From IMG/VR virus record IMGVR_UViG_3300050821_017097, positions 1 to 28,174 of that record: DNA of 28,174 nt; one strand, written 5' to 3'. Below the pieces are notes generated by a model, which saw nothing but the letters and a program-made list of their open reading frames with translations, was not told where the DNA came from and ran no database searches. Position 1 is the first letter of the stretch; each line of letters starts with the position of its first letter. The DNA comes from a virus. Positions 6,660 to 14,082 of this stretch are shown piece by piece. The translations under genes were made by a program, and so were the position numbers.

Positions 6660-7754
6660 TTAGGAAGCCACTTCCCAGCGATGGAAGCCGGGCGGATTCA
6701 GCTTGTCAGTGTAAGGCGGTAAATCGCTCAACCCGAGTTCGCGGCCCCAACTGCGCGCGCCGGTCACGTCATGTCTCACGAGGGAGGCATAGCCATCGCG
6801 CGCCGCATGACGATCATGCAAGACCCGGATGGCCGTCTCGGCGATATCGGTCACTTCGTCGCCGTGAGCGATCCAGTGCTCCGGTACCCAATCGATCGCA
6901 TCGGACACCACGGAAGGGACGCCCATCGCGGCTCCATCGGCGGTGACCATGTTGAAGGATTCGGTATAGCTGGGTTGTAATAAAAGGTGCATTTGGGCGA
7001 CGAGCCGGCGGAAATCCGGCCACCCGCTCCAGCCGTTGTAATGCAGCGATGCGCCGGGCATTCCGGCGAACAATTCGGTGATGGATTTCAGGATCGTGGG
7101 AACGCCGGTTTCGACGCGCCCAGCCGAGATCCAAAATTCAAGCGGGCGCCGCAATTCGCGGGATACTTGCAGGGCGGCGGCGGCGGCCGACACCATGTTT
7201 TTGAGAGGCCGCGGCGCTCCGAACGCGCCGATCCGCAGCGTTACGCCCGGTTGGTGGTGCCAGCAGTGCTCCGGCGGCGTGTGGGAATCAAGGTAGTAAC
7301 AATTCGGCAGATAGGCGCAGTCCGCGCCGAAGCAGGCATGGACCCACTCGACGAACCGCTTGCTATTCCCGGCGACGTGAAAGTTATGAGTGCCGATGGC
7401 CAGATTGATGGCTTCGCGGAAGAGTTTGACGCCATTTGGATCCGCCTGCAGGAAGCCGACATTGGAATGGCAGTTGATGGCGAAGTAGGTGTCGCTGTAT
7501 TCCAAAGCGAGGTGCGCTAGTTCGTTGGTCGGGATCCAGGGCGCGGAGATGATGACATGCGTGCGCGGGGTTTTGTTTAGGGACCGAGCCAGGTCCGCGA
7601 CTGAAACGCACGGCAGCACGTCCACTTTCAGTCCGAGCGAACGGAGCACTTTCTGATTGTTCATGGCCGCAACTCCGAGTCCGATGTGCGACACGTTTTG
7701 ATTTGCGGCGAAATTCTTGTAGATGATGAGGACGCTTGCGTCTCTGGTGAGCAT
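6660..7754 (-). CDS. GT-B fold (GT4-type) glycosyltransferase
   Basis: 364 residues, the normal length for a GT4 enzyme. The family transfers sugar from a nucleotide donor with retention of configuration. The C-terminal donor-binding half is clear: LRIGAFGAPRPLKNM (start of the second Rossmann domain), ASLHYNGWSGW, then LLLQPSYTESFNMVTADGAA-MGVPSVVSD, which carries the E-x7-E-type region. The N-terminal half (VLIIYKNFAANQNVSHIGL) is the acceptor domain. It lies between the AAA+ ATPase and the protease in the head operon. Phage glycosyltransferases may modify phage DNA, virion proteins or host surface polysaccharide; nothing here decides between these. No membrane segment. The start at 7754 has GAAGGAAAG about 11 bases upstream. 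Confidence 0.75.
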   Translation of the reverse strand: MLTRDASVLIIYKNFAANQNVSHIGLGVAAMNNQKVLRSLGLKVDVLPCVSVADLARSLNKTPRTHVIISAPWIPTNELAHLALEYSDTYFAINCHSNVGFLQADPNGVKLFREAINLAIGTHNFHVAGNSKRFVEWVHACFGADCAYLPNCYYLDSHTPPEHCWHHQPGVTLRIGAFGAPRPLKNMVSAAAAALQVSRELRRPLEFWISAGRVETGVPTILKSITELFAGMPGASLHYNGWSGWPDFRRLVAQMHLLLQPSYTESFNMVTADGAAMGVPSVVSDAIDWVPEHWIAHGDEVTDIAETAIRVLHDRHAARDGYASLVRHDVTGARSWGRELGLSDLPPYTDKLNPPGFHRWEVAS

Positions 7755-8021
7755 TTGGGCGGGCGGCTTTCCTTCTGTTGTTTGGTTTTTGTTGGTTAGT
7801 AGTTACGGATGCGGGTGTGAGTGTTCCGGCCGTGCTAAGCACAAAGGCGTTTCTCGATGAGCGAGTGCGCCGCGCGTGCGGGTGATTAAAGGAGCTGGTC
7901 TCGGTCAACCAGCCGAATGGATAAACACAGTAGTCAATTTCGACGTCATCGAATTCGTCCACTTTCGGTCACCTCTGCTCGAAATGGAGCGACCGGTGGA
8001 TGAGGGAATGCGGGAATGAAG
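7755..8021. other. Spacer upstream of the glycosyltransferase, one doubtful reading frame
   Basis: 267 bases between minus-strand genes. A minus-strand frame opens at ATG 7962 (MDEFDDVEIDYCVYPFGWLT) with AGAGGTG about 10 bases upstream, but it runs far into the glycosyltransferase in another frame and turns basic and low-complexity. It may be a short remnant gene or a coding leader. Nothing else was recognised. Confidence 0.3.
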
Positions 8022-9029
8022 TTAGGAGCCTGAAGCGGCGCGGATTTCTCCGGAAAATCGTTGGACGGTGAATTGACCGTCTCTCGCATCGAGCATCACC
8101 AGACTGCCCGGCGAGACCAAACCGCGTTGGGTCATCACGGCGACCGGCCGCAGAAAGTTGCGCTCAACAGTGCGCTTCAACTCGCGAGCCCCGAACTCGA
8201 TGTTGGTCCCGAGGTCGAGCAGCAGCTTGCGGGCCATAGCCGTAACGCCCAGGCGAAACGCCCGCACCCCACGCCGTCTCACAATCAGCCGCCCGGCTTC
8301 GTTCAGGATCTCGGTTAAGATCCAGTCGCAGTGCTCGCGGGTGAGCGGCTGATAGGTAATGGCCGTATCGAGGCGGTTGACGAACGGCGTGCCGAATTTT
8401 TTGCGGAGTTCGTGCAGCGCGATCGCTTTGAGGGTCTTTGGATCCAACGGCTTCACGATGCCAGCTTCGAAGCCAAAATTTGGCCGCAAGGCCCGCATTA
8501 TTTTGTCCTCGGCCAGATTGGAGGTCATGAAGATCAAGCAACGCTCGAAATTGACCTTGGTGTTGTCGCCCAGGCGACACGTGGCTTTATCCAAGATGCC
8601 GAACAGCAGCCGCGAGAGCGCGAGGGAGGCCTTCTCGATCTCATCGAACAGCAGCAAGGAAAGATCGCAGTTTTCCGACGATACGGCGCTGAGGTTGAAC
8701 TGTGTAAGGATCGGCACCGTTTCCCGATGCCCGAGATAGCCGGGCGGCGAACCGATCAGCTTGGCGATTTCATGATCCTGTTGAAGCTCGCCGCAATCGA
8801 CCCGCAACACGTTGCGGTTGCTGCCATGTAAAATCTCAGCCAGCGCTTCGACGGTATGTGTTTTGCCCGAGCCGCTCGCACCGAGCAACATCGCTACACC
8901 GGCCGGGCGACCTTCCGGAGCCAACCCGCTGAGATGCGCTTCGATAAACGGGATTATCTCTTCGATCGCCTCAGACTGCCCAACCAGCAATTCGCCCAAC
9001 TGATCGGCGAGGCTGGTTTCCTCGAACAT
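8022..9029 (-). CDS. Clp/Hsp100 D2-type AAA+ ATPase
   Basis: 335 residues, a single AAA+ module of the ClpA/ClpB second-domain type. It has VGQSEAIEEI (box II, residues 16-25), Walker A GASGSGKT (50-57), the pore loop PPGYLG (95-100), Walker B LLLFDE (125-130), sensor-1 TSN (169-171), an arginine finger in PFVNRLD, and sensor-2 GARELKR. Family members form hexamers that thread or remodel proteins using ATP. There is no N-domain, no middle coiled-coil domain and no IGF/L loop for ClpP, so it is probably a remodelling ATPase rather than part of a protease. It starts one base after the preceding stop (TGAATG) in the portal-to-protease stretch. A role in head assembly or in disturbing host proteins is inferred. 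Confidence 0.8.
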   Translation of the reverse strand: MFEETSLADQLGELLVGQSEAIEEIIPFIEAHLSGLAPEGRPAGVAMLLGASGSGKTHTVEALAEILHGSNRNVLRVDCGELQQDHEIAKLIGSPPGYLGHRETVPILTQFNLSAVSSENCDLSLLLFDEIEKASLALSRLLFGILDKATCRLGDNTKVNFERCLIFMTSNLAEDKIMRALRPNFGFEAGIVKPLDPKTLKAIALHELRKKFGTPFVNRLDTAITYQPLTREHCDWILTEILNEAGRLIVRRRGVRAFRLGVTAMARKLLLDLGTNIEFGARELKRTVERNFLRPVAVMTQRGLVSPGSLVMLDARDGQFTVQRFSGEIRAASGS

Positions 9030-9245
9030 TCAATTCAACCCCAGCCACACCCGGAAGCCAAAATCGCGGTTGAAGACGGCGAAGTAGGAAAAGCGGAATT
9101 GCCGGGCCAGGTTGTCACGGATCTGTTGCTCCATGGCGCGCCGGGCCGCCAGCTCCTGGATGGAGACGAAATCCACCGTGCGGCTGCCACCGGCCTTGTT
9201 GCGGCGAGCACTGGCCGTGCGAACGCGGGGAGGTTTTTCGTTCAT
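9030..9245 (-). CDS. Small basic linker protein between portal and AAA+ gene
   Basis: 71 residues from ATG 9245, or 75 from ATG 9257, which overlaps the portal stop (ATGA) and would be translationally coupled. The N-terminus is basic and disordered (MNEKPPRVRTASARRNKAGG). The middle, VSIQELAARRAMEQQIRDNL, is helical and the end is aromatic (FRFSYFAVFNRDFGFRVWLG). Unknown family. Tight packing between portal and the ATPase suggests it works with one of them, for example as an adapter, but nothing shows this directly. Confidence 0.5.
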   Translation of the reverse strand: MNEKPPRVRTASARRNKAGGSRTVDFVSIQELAARRAMEQQIRDNLARQFRFSYFAVFNRDFGFRVWLGLN

Positions 9246-9253
9246 TGGTCCGA

Positions 9254-11626
9254 TCATTCGATGTCAACTGCCGTCAGAGAACACTTGCAGCGAGGGTGTG
9301 CGGGTGGGGCGATGTCTCCGCTTGGGTACGGATCGCCTAATGGAACCGGATCAGCCTCCGAATTCTTGAGGCACTCATCGCATGGACCGTCGGCACTGAC
9401 TGTCCACTGGGTTGTTTTCACGTTGCCCAGTTTCTTCCACACATCCATAGTGCCGAGCGACTGAGCACGGGCAATTTCGGTAGCGGCTATGGTGAGCGCC
9501 CGGCTATCCGAGAACGCGCCGGCCTGCCTGATTGCTTCCGCCAGGTCCTCGACCTTAGTTTCTTCGACGAATGCCTTTTCTACCAGGGTACGAATTTCAT
9601 TGCGCGTGGTGTTTGTGATTTGCCACTTGGCGTTGGGGTTGGGAACGAGCTTGCCCCCGCGATACTGCATTCCCACCAGCTCCGCGGCGCGGGCGTGAGC
9701 GAAATCCCGAGCGAGCGGGCTCACTGAGGAAATGAGATCTCCGTCCGTGATTTCCAACTGGCCGATCGCGATATCCGCGCCGGTCGTTGCCGCGCCAAAC
9801 AGAGCTGCCTCGGCGGGCGCCACTAAGTCTGTCCAGCTAATGTCGACCGCCACGTCGATCACTTCTTCTGGCGTCGGTGGCTTCTTGGTTTCGTCCGCCT
9901 TCACAATTTCGTGGCCGGCGAACAGCTTCACGACCCGCTCGGCCGAACCGTGGCCAGCCGTCTTTAGAAAGTCGCGTACTGCAGTATGCAGTACATCAAC
10001 GTTGTGCTGCGCAATCGCTTCCTCGTGCGTCTCAATAGTCAGTCTTTTTTTTTTACGCAGACCTTTCTCGATCGACTCGGCGGTGACAGTGTCAGGCCAA
10101 ACGACATTGACTGGCGGCCCGGTCAGTGCCTTCCTGGGCGCTTCTTCGGTATTGCCTCCGACTGGCGGCGGCGTGGCCGGCGTCTTCTTCTCGCCCTCTT
10201 CGCCTTCGTCCTCGTCGCCTGGCTGCGCGTGCGTCTCCGCATGGGCCTCCAGCGCTTTCTGGGTATTGGCGTTGGTAATCGCCTGTTGACCCAGCGGCAC
10301 AAAGCCCGTGCCAGTGGTGATGCCGAGTACGCTCGCTTCCGGGTCGGAACTCGGATCATCCCCTTTGTTCTCACGGATCTCGTTGCGGGTATTGATGCCG
10401 CCGTTGATGTAAATGATGTCAGTCTGCGCTTGCTTGAGAATGTCCGACTCGCGCTTTGACTGGAAGGTGAACTCAATGTCGGTGTCGCCGGCCTTGCGCT
10501 GGATGATGTAGTTGATGGTGTCTACGACCCAGGAGCAGATCGCTTGCACGCCCTGCTCATCGGACGAATCCTGGCTTTGCGTGGCCGTGGCCCGATTCAT
10601 CATTTTGGTGAATTCCATCGGGCTCATGCGGAACGCGTAACAAACAAGGCGCGCGAACCATTCGTCGGCGTCGTCTTTCAACGCATCCGCCTTGGTGAAG
10701 TGCAGGCGTTGGACGCCCTTATCGTCGCCGGGGATGAACCAAATGCGCCGCCGCGCTGCCAGATTGCCGGCGAGCGATTGATCGAACCAGCTTTGGAACT
10801 TGCGAACGTTGTCTTCGGTCACGTTGCCCGGCATCGTGTAGAGCGCTTCGGGCACGTTCCCCTCGGTGTAGAAATTCAGCTTGAAGCGATCGCGCCGCAA
10901 GATGATGTTGAGAGTGAGCAGGATTTGTTCGACCGGACCGCAGCCGTAGAGTTTGCGTGCGCGCACGTTGCGCGGGCGATATACGATATCGTCCGTTGTC
11001 AGATCGACGGCCGGCTGGCCGTACAGAATTTGCTGATACGCCCGTTGCGGCGGTTGTGGCGTGAAACCAAAGTCATCGATCACGCGGTGGATCGTCTGCC
11101 CGTCGATGACGCGCAGCGCCCCGATGGTTTGGCGCCGGGTCCGCTGCAGCAGGATCGTTGGCGCATCGGTGACAAAGACGTCTTCGAGCAACATCCGTAG
11201 GAAATCCGCCCAGCAGTAATCGGGATTGGGCCACGAAAGAAAGGCGGTCCAGTATTGGACCTTCAAGTTGTTTTTCTGCCGCGCCAGGCGCTTCGCCTCG
11301 GTCTCGCCGGGCTGCGCCTTCATGCGGACCTGCCATTGCTTCAGGCAGACTTCATCCTTCAGGGCTTCGATGACAATGCGAACGATGTCGCAGTTGTCGG
11401 CCATGAAGATCAGGTCGGAGAACGAAATCGGTTCGTTGGCGCGCGGCTGGAAGATGATGTTCTGGCCGGGGAGGTATTCGAACTGCCGGATCTGAGTGCC
11501 TGCGGGCGCAGTGGGCCTTAACGGTTCGAGCGGTCCGAACCAGTCCTCGCTGGACACCTGCCGGTTCGGGACGCCGCGCGCTCCTGGCTGCGTCAGCACT
11601 GGCGGTTTTATCAATTGTCCGGCCAT
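9254..11626 (-). CDS. Portal protein fused to Mu F-like head morphogenesis domain
   Basis: 790 residues. Residues about 1-480 are a portal, the dodecameric DNA channel at the head vertex: PISFSDLIFMADNCDIVRIV, DDIVYRPRNVRARKLYGCGP, and QSWFDQSLAGNLAARRRIW are portal-like. A disordered Glu/Pro/Thr linker follows. Residues about 640-790 are a Mu gpF/SPP1 gp7-type domain (TEIARAQSLGTMDVW, then CDECLKNSEADPV and PPAHPRCKCSL, with a probable zinc site). Portal and Mu F are normally separate genes, so this is a fusion; an A10 tract in the linker may also allow the portal alone to be made. The ATG at 11626 is favoured over 11686 because the longer version overlaps no conserved sequence. The leader is A-rich (AAAAACAACCAA). 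Confidence 0.85.
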   Translation of the reverse strand: MAGQLIKPPVLTQPGARGVPNRQVSSEDWFGPLEPLRPTAPAGTQIRQFEYLPGQNIIFQPRANEPISFSDLIFMADNCDIVRIVIEALKDEVCLKQWQVRMKAQPGETEAKRLARQKNNLKVQYWTAFLSWPNPDYCWADFLRMLLEDVFVTDAPTILLQRTRRQTIGALRVIDGQTIHRVIDDFGFTPQPPQRAYQQILYGQPAVDLTTDDIVYRPRNVRARKLYGCGPVEQILLTLNIILRRDRFKLNFYTEGNVPEALYTMPGNVTEDNVRKFQSWFDQSLAGNLAARRRIWFIPGDDKGVQRLHFTKADALKDDADEWFARLVCYAFRMSPMEFTKMMNRATATQSQDSSDEQGVQAICSWVVDTINYIIQRKAGDTDIEFTFQSKRESDILKQAQTDIIYINGGINTRNEIRENKGDDPSSDPEASVLGITTGTGFVPLGQQAITNANTQKALEAHAETHAQPGDEDEGEEGEKKTPATPPPVGGNTEEAPRKALTGPPVNVVWPDTVTAESIEKGLRKKKRLTIETHEEAIAQHNVDVLHTAVRDFLKTAGHGSAERVVKLFAGHEIVKADETKKPPTPEEVIDVAVDISWTDLVAPAEAALFGAATTGADIAIGQLEITDGDLISSVSPLARDFAHARAAELVGMQYRGGKLVPNPNAKWQITNTTRNEIRTLVEKAFVEETKVEDLAEAIRQAGAFSDSRALTIAATEIARAQSLGTMDVWKKLGNVKTTQWTVSADGPCDECLKNSEADPVPLGDPYPSGDIAPPAHPRCKCSLTAVDIE
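10045..10054 (-). other. A10 slippery tract in the portal/Mu F linker
   Basis: The minus strand reads CGT, ten A, then GACTGACTATTGA. In the zero frame this encodes R-K-K-K-R-L-T at about residues 524-530. Gaining one A gives a stop after K-K-K-K-T-D-Y; losing one gives a stop after K-K-K-D. Either slip releases a portal of about 528-532 residues, a normal portal size. Confidence 0.45.
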
Positions 11627-11740
11627 TTGGTTGTTTTTGCTTTCAGGGCTTAAAATCGAAATGTCAGCCGCTGTCCGGGCCGGCACTGGTGAAACAGGGT
11701 GGTTCCTGTTAGCTGGTTTCTTTTTTGGTTAAAAGAAGCG

Positions 11741-11766
11741 AACGGTCTGCCGCAAGGTGGGCCGTT
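11741..11766 (+). terminator. GNRA-capped hairpin, stable as plus-strand RNA
   Basis: AACGGTCTGCC (11741-11751), loop GCAA, then GGTGGGCCGTT (11756-11766). As plus-strand RNA all 11 positions pair, including three G-U pairs; as minus-strand RNA the wobbles become mismatches. TTGCTTTTGG follows on the plus strand, so it looks like a plus-strand terminator or leader element 25 bases before a plus ATG at 11791. It lies upstream of the portal gene. Confidence 0.45.
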
Positions 11767-11790
11767 TTGCTTTTGGCGTAACCTTCAGGT

Positions 11791-11976
11791 ATGAGTGTTT
11801 TCAAAGACGAGAACGGCCACCCGAAAGCGCCTGCTGCTCCACCGCCGAAGCCGCGAAGCGAAAAGCTTAGTCCTCGCGCGGTCGCCCATTTTCTGGGTCC
11901 GTCGCTGCTAGCATTTTGGCTTCGTAATCCCGTCTGTCACGCCGTTTATCGCTCACCACAAACGACCCAGGCGTAG
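11791..11976 (+). CDS. Doubtful small plus-strand protein
   Basis: 61 residues, beginning MSVFKDENGHPKAPAAPPPK. The first 35 residues look like a real disordered protein, the rest less so, and the 3' half overlaps the minus-strand gene at 11867-12145. The ATG has no ribosome site beyond CAGGT. Either this or its minus-strand neighbour may be spurious. A structured GNRA hairpin lies just upstream. Confidence 0.2.
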   Translation: MSVFKDENGHPKAPAAPPPKPRSEKLSPRAVAHFLGPSLLAFWLRNPVCHAVYRSPQTTQA

Positions 11977-12145
11977 GACAGTGGCGAGCCTTGCGAACGT
12001 CCTCGAAGTAGGTTTGCTCGCCGACGCGGATCTCAACACAATCGACTACTGGCAGTTCGTCTGGCACGTGGGGTTCAACCTTTGCTTTAATATCCGGCGG
12101 TCGGATCGTCCGGTACCGGCGCTGCTGGTTTGGCCAGCCAGGCAT
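11867..12145 (-). CDS. Small hypothetical protein
   Basis: 92 residues starting MPGWPNQQRRYRTIRPPD. The middle (PVVDCVEIRVGEQTYFEDVR) is beta-like and the tail is charged (DKRRDRRDYEAKMLAATDPE). It overlaps the preceding zinc-ribbon gene by 59 bases and is the last small gene before the portal. The ribosome site is GGTGG. Unknown family; function cannot be read from the sequence. Confidence 0.45.
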   Translation of the reverse strand: MPGWPNQQRRYRTIRPPDIKAKVEPHVPDELPVVDCVEIRVGEQTYFEDVRKARHCPTPGSFVVSDKRRDRRDYEAKMLAATDPENGRPRED

Positions 12146-12404
12146 CGGCCACCAGAAGCGGCTTCTCGCCCCACTCCGCCCGGCAGATAAAGCACTTGTG
12201 GACTAACAGGCGCAGGTCCACCGAAAACACGATGTCACCTAAGCGATGTCCGCAGGCGGGACATTTGGCGTTGCGGTCGACGCGCCGGAAATAATGGATT
12301 CGCGTCCGCCGGATCCAGCCGCTTGTTGCATGGCTAGCGGCGGCGAACATTGGCAGCGCGTGGACGCGGATCCAGGTTAGCGCCAAGTCGATGATGCTGA
12401 TCAC
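12087..12404 (-). CDS. Zinc-ribbon small protein
   Basis: 105 residues. The GTG start at 12404 overlaps the stop of the gene before it (GTGA), so the two are coupled. The N-terminus is partly hydrophobic and basic (MISIIDLALTWIRVHALPMF). CPAC at residues 48-51 and CFIC about 20 residues later form a C-x2-C/C-x2-C zinc ribbon, closing with RAEWGEKPLL. Zinc ribbons of this size often bind nucleic acid or pair with larger phage enzymes; no specific partner is evident. Confidence 0.55.
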   Translation of the reverse strand: MISIIDLALTWIRVHALPMFAAASHATSGWIRRTRIHYFRRVDRNAKCPACGHRLGDIVFSVDLRLLVHKCFICRAEWGEKPLLVADAWLAKPAAPVPDDPTAGY

Positions 12405-12781
12405 GCCGCCTTCTCATCCTGCTCGGGAGCCCGGCTAGGTCTCAAATCCACCTCCTCAGCGGTCGGAGGACATTTCTCGACGAAGCCGAATATCAGGGCT
12501 TTCATCAGATAGTCGTCGCAGCGGGCTTCTTCGATGAGCTGCACGCGCTGCGGCAAGACGTCGTGGCTTTCGATCTTGTCAGCCAGATCGCGAAGGGCCT
12601 GGATGGTTTTCGCTGTGTCGAGCCCGAAACGAAAGCGGCCGTCACGCGTGAAATCAAAAGCGCTGATGTTCGTCGAGCGCGGGTGGGCGGCCGCGTACTC
12701 TTCCTGAATGGTTGAGGGGTTCTGATGCGCTTTGACATCGACGGGGAGTTTCTCGCCGACGCGCAGTTCTACTTCTTTCAT
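12401..12781 (-). CDS. Hypothetical protein
   Basis: 126 residues. It starts MKEVELRVGEKLPVDVKAHQ, has a central ISAFDFTRDGRFRFGLDTAK followed by the helix TIQALRDLADKIESHDV, and ends in an acidic Pro-rich tail. The core resembles small phage proteins that modulate a readout of a single beta sheet plus helix, but I cannot assign a family. The gene is coupled to the zinc-ribbon gene downstream. The start lacks a Shine-Dalgarno; the leader is AGAAAAGTTGAACCT. Confidence 0.55.
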   Translation of the reverse strand: MKEVELRVGEKLPVDVKAHQNPSTIQEEYAAAHPRSTNISAFDFTRDGRFRFGLDTAKTIQALRDLADKIESHDVLPQRVQLIEEARCDDYLMKALIFGFVEKCPPTAEEVDLRPSRAPEQDEKAA

Positions 12782-12920
12782 AGGTTCAACTTTTCTGGAT
12801 ACAATCGAAGGACTCCGATGTTAGTGTGATTGGGGGACACCAGCTCTTAAATGCACAAGCTCGTGTCTCCCTCCCCGCCATTGAGGGCCTCGTTATCGAA
12901 GATCACAGGAATGAGCATGG

Positions 12921-13373
12921 TTAACAGTCGCAGTCGGCAAACTCCCACTCGACGTGGCCGTTGTCCAACATGCCGATGGCGAACCAAACCGCTTCGCCCA
13001 GGTCGATCCCGGCGCCGTTCGTCTCGCCTCTCACCACATAGCCGCCGGTGTTCACATGGAAGCCTTGTTCAGAGAGCGGGCGATCCGTGCCAAACACGTA
13101 CTTGTCATCGCGCTCGGACCATGGGCCTACTTCGAGGACCTGCGCGAGCGTCGACTTGCCGGTGTGTGGATTCGTGACTCGCACGAAACGCTTGAGCGCC
13201 TTCACGCTGGGCAACGCGACGAACTTCACCACGCGGTCGATCATGTAACCGCTGGCCGACTCTTTGCCTATCAGGCCTTCGCGAGTCGCGAACACCAAAT
13301 GCTTGATCGGCGCTTCCGGCGAAGGCGCTGGTGTCATGGGATCGGGCTGAGTTCTTACCGGTAGGTCGCTCAT
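12921..13373 (-). CDS. RlpA-like double-psi beta-barrel protein
   Basis: 150 residues. The C-terminal two thirds match a phage-associated double-psi barrel family: LAQVLEVGPWSERDDKYVFG, a GTDRPLSE loop, then NGAGIDLGEAVWFAIGM and GHVEWEF, the usual G-x-GIDL...G-x-VEW-x-F ending. RlpA relatives act on peptidoglycan, but many phage versions lack the catalytic Asp/His and are structural. There is no signal peptide. It is coupled (ATGA) to the gene before it. Nearby absence of a recognisable endolysin makes a lysis or tail-tip wall role possible, not shown. Confidence 0.6.
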   Translation of the reverse strand: MSDLPVRTQPDPMTPAPSPEAPIKHLVFATREGLIGKESASGYMIDRVVKFVALPSVKALKRFVRVTNPHTGKSTLAQVLEVGPWSERDDKYVFGTDRPLSEQGFHVNTGGYVVRGETNGAGIDLGEAVWFAIGMLDNGHVEWEFADCDC

Positions 13374-13645
13374 TTGGCTCCCGCCTCCACTGGCGCTGCC
13401 GGCGCGATCGCCGCCTCGGTTTTGGTCACCGCGGAAAGGGCCACCTGTTCCAGCAGCCAGGCGCGTGCGCCTTTCTGGGAAAGGGGATGGCAGACGGCGC
13501 GACGCGTGCCGTCGCAGAAAAATGCGTTATAGGGACCGGTCTTGGTTTCGCGCGTGATCCAGCCGACCGTAAAGTGGCTCGGCATCAAAATGTACGCCTC
13601 GTAGTAAGCAAACCCGAAGGCGACGACGGTCAGAAAGTGGTTCAT
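13370..13645 (-). CDS. Small hypothetical protein
   Basis: 91 residues, starting MNHFLTVVAFGFAYYEAYIL. The first 20 residues are hydrophobic but read more as a beta core than a membrane segment, because HFTVGWITRETKTGPYNAFF continues as sheet. A helix (GARAWLLEQVALSAV) and an Ala/Pro tail follow. It is first in a three- or four-gene group with the RlpA-like gene. The leader is A-rich (AAAAGCCCAACAA). Unknown family. Confidence 0.55.
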   Translation of the reverse strand: MNHFLTVVAFGFAYYEAYILMPSHFTVGWITRETKTGPYNAFFCDGTRRAVCHPLSQKGARAWLLEQVALSAVTKTEAAIAPAAPVEAGAK

Positions 13646-13969
13646 TTGTTGGGCTTTTCTGGCGTCGAAACGCCGTGGTTGGTCCTAGTTGATTGGGAAT
13701 TTCCTAGTTGGCTAGGACAGCGGAAGCGAAGAGGAGAAGGGCGCCTTCTCAATTCGGGAAATTAACTCGAGCATTTTCCGGAAAAGGCGGCGAATTGTAA
13801 GGGAAATTCGGACGGATTTCCACCTGTGCAAAAAGGGTCCCTTTTGCACAAACAGGACTAAACCCTTTGTTGTCTGAACTTTGGATAGTCCCGTACTGAA
13901 CATCCATCGGTACTGCTACTGGGCAAACCAAAGGATGAGAGAACTCTGGAAGCTACCAGACACACGCAG
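13646..13969. promoter_or_regulatory. Gene-free region with repeats and a 26-bp palindrome
   Basis: Only short unconvincing frames occur here. Structures seen: a near-perfect palindrome at 13825-13850 (TGTGCAAAA ... TTTTGCACA with GGG-T-CCC at its centre and one extra A); two direct copies of TCCTAGTTG at 13683-13691 and 13702-13710, spaced 19 bases; and GTCCTAG/CTAGGAC inverted around them. Two helical turns of spacing suggests operator sites for the leftward genes. No clear -35/-10 pair was found. Confidence 0.5.
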
Positions 13970-14005
13970 GTGACCCACCGCCGGTCGCGCGCGCGCGTGG
14001 GTCAC
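13970..14005 (-). terminator. Strong hairpin closing the sigma-factor operon
   Basis: GTGACCCAC (13970-13978) and GTGGGTCAC (13997-14005) are perfect inverted repeats; the loop contains an alternating GC run. The hairpin begins exactly at the stop codon of the 26-residue membrane peptide, so it would end or protect that minus-strand message. No U-run follows. Confidence 0.6.
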
Positions 14006-14082
14006 GGGTGGCGTTCCGAGTACATCGCGTAAACGAGCGCCACGAAAATCAGGAAGTCAGCGAAGAACAGGACGAGGGCCAT
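14002..14082 (-). CDS. 26-residue single-span membrane peptide
   Basis: The peptide MALVLFFADFLIFVALVYAM is followed by YSERHP and a TGA stop. Almost the whole chain is one membrane segment. TAAGGA, formed partly by the stop codon of the preceding gene, is an excellent Shine-Dalgarno five to six bases before the ATG, so translation is coupled. The 3' end merges into a strong hairpin. This gene is easily missed because of its size. It may be a holin-like, antiholin or regulatory peptide; phages often carry such products, but the sequence itself shows only a membrane span. Confidence 0.6.
   Translation of the reverse strand: MALVLFFADFLIFVALVYAMYSERHP

Noticed and set aside
13712-13931. Two overlapping minus-strand frames of about 60 codons in the gene-free region
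   Set aside because: Odd composition, no ribosome site, no motif, and they overlap the palindrome.
13984-13998. Alternating GC run as a Z-DNA element
   Set aside because: It is short and lies in the loop of a strong hairpin; no independent support.
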